A DNA stretch of 47,672 nt from Pseudomonadota bacterium (GTDB lineage Bacteria > Bdellovibrionota_C > UBA2361 > SZUA-149): the NCBI GenBank assembly GCA_029555385.1, contig JAKPSH010000021.1, positions 1-47,672 on the forward strand. Reading direction: 5' to 3'. A program made the translations under genes and the position numbers. Below, one piece after another: positions 42,177 to 47,672 of this stretch (position 1 is the first letter of the stretch; the number at the start of each line of letters is the position of its first letter). Below the pieces are notes generated by a model. That model searched no databases. It saw only the letters and a list, made by a program, of their open reading frames with translations, and was not told the DNA's origin.

Positions 42177-44048
42177 TCATGGTGTAAGCACGCTCGTCAG
42201 ATTGCCGAAAGACGGCAACCATGATGAGCCGGGGGCGCTGGTCTGCGCGATCCGTGTATCCGGCTGCTGCCTTTTGGCCACGAACTCCGCTTCCAGCTTT
42301 TGTGCGGCTTCGCGTCCGGCGGCGCGCCGTGCGCTGTAAATACTGTCCACCATTTCGCTCAGATCCTTCGCCGTGCGCACTGAGTCTACCTCGAACCAGT
42401 CCATCAGCTTCTGCACAACATAACCGACTGGAACGATCCCACACCAAGCGTCAACGTCTCCATTAAAATTCAGCCCAACTTCCGTCGGCGATACTTTACA
42501 TCTGGAAGCCCCCTTAATTTCTTTAATTGACACCTTTTCTGCTGTCCGGCTGATCACAAACTCCACCTGCGGCGCAAGCGTTACGGCATCGGCATGCTTG
42601 TTCTGAGCGGGATCGATACTGAGTATGATTTTGTCGCCGGCGGGCTCCTTCACGATCCTCACTTCCTGAACACCGAGATCAGTCAGTATCTCCGCAAAAT
42701 CCCCACCCAACCGGCTGAACTGCGCGCGCGTTAGAGTGAAATCCTGCATTGCCGAAGCGGACGCGGCGTCTTTTCTCCGTTCCAGCTCCCGCCTCGCCGC
42801 TGCTTCCTCCGCAGCTTTTTTCTCCTGCGCCGTAGGAACAAGCAGCCCCGCGGGCCGGCTTGTTGCAACCCAAAAAGAAGCCCGATCCTGGGTTTCAACG
42901 CCGTCGTCCTGCGCTGAAAAAAGAAGGCCGCCGGGTGTTGCCGTAATGATTACCGTCCGATCTTTCATATGCGTCTTGAGCTTTTCAGCTACGGGGGCGC
43001 TGAAGCGATCAAATTGTTCCGGCAGCAGCTCAATTTGTGTTGTTTCTTCAACAGGCGGAACAAAACGGCCTTTTTCTTCCGGCTCAGACTGAGGCGGTTC
43101 AGGAGCCGGGGGCAGCAGCTCGAGCAGGTAAGGGTTCGCCTCGAACATCGCAAACGGCTCCAGCGTTCTTGCACGCGTCTCAAAACATATCCGGGCCCGG
43201 GCCGAGCGGGCAAATTCATCAAACTGGGACGGCTGCTGCCAGCGGCGTTCCATTTCTCGCACTTCTTCTGGAGTATAGTACTGGCAAGGCGCCAGATCGG
43301 GTTTCGACCAATCCGGTCTTTCTCTCTTTAGCTGCGCCAGGTATTGCGCGTTACTAATCATCGAACTAAGGTCGGCTGCCAAGCTGGGCGTACTCATTGT
43401 GCTTGCCGGTATAGTGTAACGGCAGTGTCGCGGTTTTAGCCAACGGCAGAGCGATTCGCTTCTGCTGACACCCGGCTCCTCGTTGTGATTCGAATTATAG
43501 TCGCTAAACGCTTTTATCACTCGTGGGTCAAAGAGATCCTGGGCGGCTTTTGTGCTGAGATAGACCGTGCGCACATCGGCGGGTCTGTCATCCTGAAGCC
43601 CGCTTGTCAGCTCCTGAAAATTGAACTTTACCGCAGGCAGAAGCTTGCCGCCTCGTCTGGCCTCGACGGCAAAACCGTCGCCGGATGGAATAATGCGTGC
43701 ATAATTTGCTCCGCTCAGCACCAATGTGCGCCTCAGCTCTTTACTGAACAGACCAAATTGCGCCCAAGGGACGTCCGTGCCCGAAGTTTCTTTCGCGGAG
43801 TCCGGCATTTCGAGGAGCCAGTTAAAAGACGGACGGGCTCCTGCGGGCGCGCTCTTTTCCTTTCTCTGCTGCCGCATCGTTTCGATCCCGCCCCATGTTT
43901 GAACGGGATTACTCCATCCTTTATCGAATGCAAGCGCAGCCCGCCGCTGCGAAACGGCTTGCGCGGCTGCGGCGCCTTGTCCGTTGCGTGAAATGGGTGT
44001 GTTTCGTTCGACTGAATACCGGGTATCCGCCAGAAGACCGCTGGGCAT
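42177..44048 (-). CDS. Hypothetical 623-residue protein with three divergent internal modules
   Basis: No signal peptide or membrane helix is visible, so it is probably cytoplasmic or exported by another route. Three segments look like versions of one module of about 36 residues: 96-131 (AQFGLFSKELRRTL then YARIIPSGDGFAVEA), 344-381 (EQFDRFSAPVAEKL then VIITATPGGLLFSA) and 442-479 (AQFSRLGGDFAEIL then VRIVKEPAGDKIIL). Each has A/E-Q-F, a helix, then a beta hairpin. Between them are a Pro-rich segment (312-330) and an Ala/Glu/Lys-rich helix (405-430). Long linkers and single scattered Cys suggest a flexible structural or effector-like protein. No known family is recognised; the module claim is my own alignment by eye. 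Confidence 0.6.
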   Translation of the reverse strand: MPSGLLADTRYSVERNTPISRNGQGAAAAQAVSQRRAALAFDKGWSNPVQTWGGIETMRQQRKEKSAPAGARPSFNWLLEMPDSAKETSGTDVPWAQFGLFSKELRRTLVLSGANYARIIPSGDGFAVEARRGGKLLPAVKFNFQELTSGLQDDRPADVRTVYLSTKAAQDLFDPRVIKAFSDYNSNHNEEPGVSRSESLCRWLKPRHCRYTIPASTMSTPSLAADLSSMISNAQYLAQLKRERPDWSKPDLAPCQYYTPEEVREMERRWQQPSQFDEFARSARARICFETRARTLEPFAMFEANPYLLELLPPAPEPPQSEPEEKGRFVPPVEETTQIELLPEQFDRFSAPVAEKLKTHMKDRTVIITATPGGLLFSAQDDGVETQDRASFWVATSRPAGLLVPTAQEKKAAEEAAARRELERRKDAASASAMQDFTLTRAQFSRLGGDFAEILTDLGVQEVRIVKEPAGDKIILSIDPAQNKHADAVTLAPQVEFVISRTAEKVSIKEIKGASRCKVSPTEVGLNFNGDVDAWCGIVPVGYVVQKLMDWFEVDSVRTAKDLSEMVDSIYSARRAAGREAAQKLEAEFVAKRQQPDTRIAQTSAPGSSWLPSFGNLTSVLTP

Positions 44049-44219
44049 AAGTAAACAACCTCATGTGAAAAAACCACAATCCGCCGTGGAGACAGGGAGT
44101 TATCCCTCTGTTGATCTTATGCCGGAATAAGGAAAACAGGTTTCCATTAAAGCGCGCTTTTTCCCTTTCATTTTAGCTTTTCTGGCATATAAAGATGAAG
44201 TAGAAACAGCATTACGTAC

Positions 44220-45227
44220 ATGCGATCGAATCTTCTGCCAGGTTTTATTCTTGTCCTTTCTCTGGCAGCTCCAGCTCTGGCAATTAATCTAGAATTTTAA
44301 AGTTCACAGTGCTCAGAACGTATAGGTAATTCTTACGTTCAGGCTTTTCCTTACGTTCAGACCGCAGAAGGGATAGATGGCGATCTTAAAGTTACTGTTA
44401 TTACATTCAAGAATTGCGGAACGGATGGCTTTAGGGGCACCTTTCTTCAAAATGAAGACACTCTCCGACTCCGATATCAGGAAATATCCGGAAAAGCGCT
44501 GGCTGGATGCAGCTGCCCTTTTCAGCTGACGTATCTTTTCTGAACAATAGAAAGAAGAAAATATAAGATTCTCATTAATGAAAACGAAGACAGCCTATTT
44601 CTTGAACCCGATGGCCGCATCATTGATGAGTGCACAAAAACACTAACTTACAAATGCTATCTTGGAAGATCCGATCTATTTAGGCGCACTGCGACAGCTT
44701 CTAAACGCCAACTTTTTTCCGCCAGCGAAAAAGACGGAACACCCGCTAGTTATCCGATCAGTGCTCTAGGTTTACCGATAACTAAAACCGCAATGGATGG
44801 CGATCTCGTTAAAGGTGTCTTTCAAGGAGAACGGATATTTTTGAATAACAGAGCATGCGACCGCACTGGAACAGCTCTCTGCATCATGCTTCCCGACCGA
44901 AATTTATGGCAAGGATTTCAGTTCTGGGGTTATGTTACACCGGTAGCCCAGCTATCTGCTGTTGACTTGAGCACATTGATCGGCAAGATCGATGTGCTTT
45001 ATCAACTCCTGGAACATTACCCTGAAATAAAGCAATTCATCACAGGCCGCAGTACCGTAAGCTTTTACGCACAAGCAAAGTCAGCACGGTTTGACGCAGC
45101 CACTCTTGATCAAGATACAAGCGAGACGATAGTAATCCATAACCATCTCCTGCAGGTAACAAGTGTAATAAACGAGCAGTATGAAGCCGACTTAGAAAAT
45201 CACACCTTGAAACGCGTAGCCGACTAA
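44220..45227 (+). pseudogene. Exported-protein frame interrupted by two in-frame stops
   Basis: From ATG 44220 one reading frame stays open for 335 codons except for TAA at 44298-44300 and TGA at 44541-44543. It begins with a good signal peptide (MRSNLLPGFILVLSLAAPAL) and continues as plausible protein through both stops (SSQCSERIGNSYVQAFPY, then TIERRKYKILINENEDSLFL, then FQGERIFLNNRACDRTGTAL). The last 144 codons (from ATG 44793) are uninterrupted. The frame has many Cys and is AT-richer than the neighbouring genes, which suggests transfer. Two point changes would restore a full gene, so recent decay is the simplest reading. Programmed readthrough or assembly error are alternatives. Family unknown. 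Confidence 0.7.
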
Positions 45228-45452
45228 AACAGATCTCACGAACGCCGGATGCTGCGTCAGTGTTGCGTATTGCGCACGGCAGATGCAGCTCGTTGAGGGG
45301 ACTGTCGCAAAATGCAGGTGATTTGCGCAAAAATCGTTTTATCCGAGGAGCAGCCCCGTCATAATGTGGTTGGGCGAGCAGCCGAGTCCCCCCACCTTTT
45401 GCGGCGAGCTTACTTCTGCCCCACCTGGGTGAAAGCGAAACCAGCACCCTGG

Positions 45453-45647
45453 CGGTGCAGAGAATGACGCTGCCGTGCGCTGAAGGCGCGCCGCCGCCCG
45501 CCTGCAGAACTCGGCTTGCAGGAACCGGAGATGCTTCACTGCGCAAGACAGCACGGCAATCCGATTTCCTGCGGCGGGCCCGCTCCACCCCCGCCCCGGC
45601 GCATCAGGTTAAGCCTTCAGCGCCCGGCAGCGTCAAACTCTCCACCG
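45453..45647. repeat. Repeat B: imperfect inverted repeat with 35-base arms
   Basis: Arms 45453-45487 and 45613-45647 pair at about 31 of 35 bases; the inner 22 (45466-45487 with 45613-45634) pair at 21. The loop contains CCTGCA/TGCAGG and further inner stems. The right half is the copy of repeat A. The left half (45479-45521) matches repeat C at 45864-45906 in 39 of 43 bases, so B links the other two. Confidence 0.85.
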
Positions 45648-45840
45648 GCGTCAAACCTGAGCAGGCACACTGCTGCCTCTCTTCGTTGTCTTTAATATGT
45701 CTGACTCCCCGGAGGTTCTGTGCTGCTTTAGCATTACTCCGTTAGGTACGGGCAGAGATTACTGAGAATGCTTCCCAGTATGCTGAATATCTTGCATTGA
45801 AGAATAAAAGTTAACGGAGCTGCTTTGTATGGCGTGATCA

Positions 45841-46031
45841 CGCCCAGAGCGATGCTGCCGGATGCTGAAGGCGCGCCGCCGCCGGCTTGCAGAACTGCGC
45901 TTGCAGCAAGTGCTGCCGGGCTGAACAAGCTGCGGCCAGGAAAGCGCATTTCCACCAGCCGGCCCGCACCCCACGGCCTCCCCGGCGCAATAAGGGCATG
46001 CCTTCAGCACCCGGCAGCATCGCTCTGGGCG
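45841..46031. repeat. Repeat C: imperfect inverted repeat with 32-base arms
   Basis: Arms 45841-45872 and 46000-46031 pair at 31 of 32 bases (outer end CGCCCAGAGCGATGCTGCCG). A GCGCCG/CGGCGC stem and others lie in the 127-base loop. It ends about 50 bases from the asd stop, so it could lie at the 3' end of the asd transcript. Confidence 0.85.
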
Positions 46032-46081
46032 AATCCTCTGGACATCACAGCAAAGACAATAATTATTCCCTTATTTTCCTG

Positions 46082-47167
46082 CTAGTCCAAGAAACCTTGT
46101 GCCTTAAGCAGCTCGGCATTAAGAATCCCGCCGCCGGCTGCGCCGCGCACCGTGTTGTGCGACAGACCGACAAAGCGCAGGTCGAATACCGGGCACTCGC
46201 GAAGCCGGCCAATCGTTACCGCCATCGCCTTATCGTTGTCGCGATCTTTTCGCGGCTGAGGGCGGTTGGCGGCATCGAGGTAAATTATGGGTTGAAGCGG
46301 TGCAAGCGGCAGCTTCAGTTCCTGGGGCACAGCGCGGAACTTCCGCCAAACAGCAAGAACCTCATCCTTAGAAGGCTTCTTTGGGCCAAACTCGATGCTC
46401 ACACATGCCGTGTGACCATCTACTACCGGAACCCGGTTGCAGTGCGCAGAAATGACAAGCGATGCGTCGTTGACAAACTTCCCGCCTTCGATCCGCCCGA
46501 GAATCTTCAGCGGCTCTTTCTCTGACTTTTCCTCCTCCCCGCCGATAAAAGGAATCACGTTATCGACGATGTCCATTGACGCAACCCCAGGGTATCCTGC
46601 GCCGGAAACCGCCTGCATTGTTGCAAGAATCATGCGCCGCACCTCATAGCCCGCCTGCATCAGCGCGTATACCGGCGTGAGATAACTCTGCAGACTACAG
46701 TTCGGCTTAACCACGATAAAACCCTTCTGCCAACCGCGATTCCTGCGCTGTGTTTCAACTGCCGCCAGGTGGTCGGGGTTGATCTCCGGAATGAGCATCG
46801 GCACGTCTTCCGTCCAGCGGTGCGCGGAAGCGTTGGAAACAACAGCGATATCATGCGCGGCATATTCGCACTCTAGATTCTGCACGGCTTGCTTGTCCAT
46901 TTCCAGCGCGGAAAAGACAAATGCGCACTTGCCTACGGCTTTTGCGACCTGGCTTGCATCCTCAACCACGAGACCTTTCACCGCATCAGGAACCGGCACA
47001 GGCATATGCCAGCGCCCCGACACCGCCTCGGAATACTTTTTGCCCGCGGAACTGGGCGAGGCGGCGACAAAAGAAACTTCAAACCAGGGATGATTTTCCA
47101 GTAATCTGACATAATTCTGGCCGACCATTCCGGTTGCGCCGAGAACACCAACTTTGATTTTGCTCAT
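46082..47167 (-). CDS. asd: Aspartate-semialdehyde dehydrogenase, archaeal/fungal-type
   Basis: A 361-residue enzyme making aspartate semialdehyde for lysine, threonine and methionine. The ATG at 47167 is chosen since GGAGG lies five bases before it and the NADP-binding GATGMVGQ follows at once; an upstream ATG at 47224 would add 19 odd Cys-rich residues. The active-site Cys is in VVKPNCSLQSY and the substrate region is SAHCNRVPVVDGHTACVS-like. The C-terminus VGLSHNTVRGAAGGGILNAE is typical. Sequence features fit the archaeal/fungal branch rather than the common bacterial one. It follows hemH by 61 bases. Confidence 0.93.
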   Translation of the reverse strand: MSKIKVGVLGATGMVGQNYVRLLENHPWFEVSFVAASPSSAGKKYSEAVSGRWHMPVPVPDAVKGLVVEDASQVAKAVGKCAFVFSALEMDKQAVQNLECEYAAHDIAVVSNASAHRWTEDVPMLIPEINPDHLAAVETQRRNRGWQKGFIVVKPNCSLQSYLTPVYALMQAGYEVRRMILATMQAVSGAGYPGVASMDIVDNVIPFIGGEEEKSEKEPLKILGRIEGGKFVNDASLVISAHCNRVPVVDGHTACVSIEFGPKKPSKDEVLAVWRKFRAVPQELKLPLAPLQPIIYLDAANRPQPRKDRDNDKAMAVTIGRLRECPVFDLRFVGLSHNTVRGAAGGGILNAELLKAQGFLD

Positions 47168-47228
47168 ATTGCCTCCGCCAAAGCATGCACAGCGAAAACA
47201 GTAGAATGTACATACCGGCAGCAAGAAA

Positions 47229-47672
47229 TCAAGAAATGCTTTCCATCACAATCCCGGCCAGGGCGTCAATAAAGGCATCGGCATCGTTTAAGGCTGGTAT
47301 GTAGCGCAGATCCTTCCCGCCGTGCTTCACAAAAATTTCCCGTCCCTCTACAGCAATTTCGTGAAGTGTTTCCAGACAATCCGCGGCAAAGCCGGGGCAC
47401 AACACGTCGAGCACATGCACTCCCGAATATGCAAGCTCTTTGAGCGACGCGTCAGTATATGGCCGGAGCCATTCCCCGGGACCAAACCGCGACTGAAATG
47501 TTACCAAATACTCGCTTTTTTCCAGACCCAGCCCCTTCGCCACCAGTTCCGCCGTGGCAAAACATTGGCTGGCATAAGGCTCTCCCTTGATAATACAGCT
47601 CCGCGGCAGCCCATGAAAAGACATGACAAGCTTGTCCCCCCGCCCGTTTTTTTCCCAGTGGGTTTTAACCTG
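47229..47672 (-). CDS. hemH: Ferrochelatase, C-terminal part (runs off right edge)
   Basis: The minus-strand frame is open from the window edge to the stop at 47229, giving 147 codons of the C-terminal half of HemH. It contains VMSFHGLPRSCIIKGEPYAS-Q-C, then VTFQSRFGPGEWLRPYTDAS, VLDVLCPGFAADCLETLHEI and the final helix. The His of SFHG and the Glu of CLETL-E-I are the catalytic residues of iron insertion. It puts iron into protoporphyrin IX, giving the heme B that CtaB and CtaA then convert. The first ATG in the visible part, at 47624, is internal. The sequence resembles proteobacterial ferrochelatases. Confidence 0.95.
   Translation of the reverse strand, partial: QVKTHWEKNGRGDKLVMSFHGLPRSCIIKGEPYASQCFATAELVAKGLGLEKSEYLVTFQSRFGPGEWLRPYTDASLKELAYSGVHVLDVLCPGFAADCLETLHEIAVEGREIFVKHGGKDLRYIPALNDADAFIDALAGIVMESIS

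Larger units (their letters stand above)
45228..46081. other. Repeat-rich intergenic block before asd
   Basis: About 850 bases without a supported gene. They contain repeats B (45453-45647) and C (45841-46031), the second copy of the 145-base duplicated stretch (45585-45730) and a second copy of CATTACTCCGTTAGG (45732-45746). Several open frames on both strands arise from the repeats and share similar translated strings, which marks them as spurious. Confidence 0.7.

Noticed and set aside
31257..46031. Integron attC sites (GTTAGG/CCTAAC cores and nested hairpins around single genes)
   Set aside because: The cores do not lie at the ends of the hairpins in the attC order, repeats A, B and C lack them as terminal boxes, and no integrase gene is present in the window.
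45040..46525. Several open frames across repeats B and C on both strands
   Set aside because: They translate repeat arms, giving similar strings at several places, cross the stems, and lack ribosome sites and recognisable domains.
1..47672. CRISPR arrays, tRNA or rRNA genes, insertion sequences with transposase
   Set aside because: No regularly spaced direct repeats, no tRNA T-loop or cloverleaf, no rRNA-like sequence and no transposase motif were seen on either strand by reading; a covariance-model scan would be decisive.

Overview
The window comes from a Gram-negative, oxygen-respiring bacterium of moderate GC content. It carries an outer-envelope gene set (a secreted M23 peptidase, the MltG lytic transglycosylase, many signal peptides) together with a complete aa3/caa3-type cytochrome c oxidase locus and the heme A pathway. 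TrmFO, a PgpH-type HD phosphodiesterase next to YbeY, MoxR/Bat genes and a proteobacterial-looking ferrochelatase suggest a deltaproteobacterial-grade or related lineage. I cannot name the phylum from sequence alone. Two genes run off the ends: a Gfo/Idh/MocA oxidoreductase on the left and hemH on the right.

Layout. 1-4.1 kb: truncated oxidoreductase, a hairpin-rich intergenic stretch, a small degenerate HAD-like protein with a strong terminator, and a 759-residue helical-repeat protein. 4.4-17.8 kb: a long minus-strand gene train, read from ruvX through mltG, a DUF4175-like membrane protein with a very long charged tail, moxR, a DUF58 protein, a BatA-like protein, a VWA/GATase-like membrane protein, two small envelope proteins and trmFO. 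17.9-20.7 kb (plus): M23 peptidase and an RlmD/TrmA-family RNA methyltransferase. 20.7-22.8 kb (minus): an exported ankyrin protein and an exported protein with a DUF6973-like C-terminus. 23.1-31.1 kb: respiratory locus. A Cys-rich exported protein, a SURF1-SCO fusion, coxB with a cytochrome c domain, a fused coxA-coxC, subunit IV and a second SCO lie on plus; ctaA and ctaB converge on minus. 31.4-40.5 kb: an exported acidic protein, a HAD phosphatase, then alaS-pgpH-ybeY-prfB (prfB keeps its programmed +1 frameshift) and uxuA. 40.5-46.1 kb: an accessory-looking block with three unknown genes (one interrupted by two in-frame stops) and a family of large imperfect inverted repeats. 46.1 kb to the end: asd and hemH.

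How the genes fit together. The respiratory locus supplies the oxidase subunits, copper delivery (two SCO domains), heme A insertion (SURF1) and heme A synthesis (CtaB, then CtaA). The MoxR/DUF58/Bat set resembles chaperone-plus-VWA envelope systems. The alaS-prfB group is housekeeping translation and RNA maturation.

The items most worth a second look are the SURF1-SCO fusion with its translationally coupled Cys-rich partner, the nested-hairpin repeat family with one 67-bp exact duplicate, the twice-interrupted but otherwise open secreted-protein frame at 44.2-45.2 kb, and the unknown 623-residue protein that appears to hold three divergent copies of one module.
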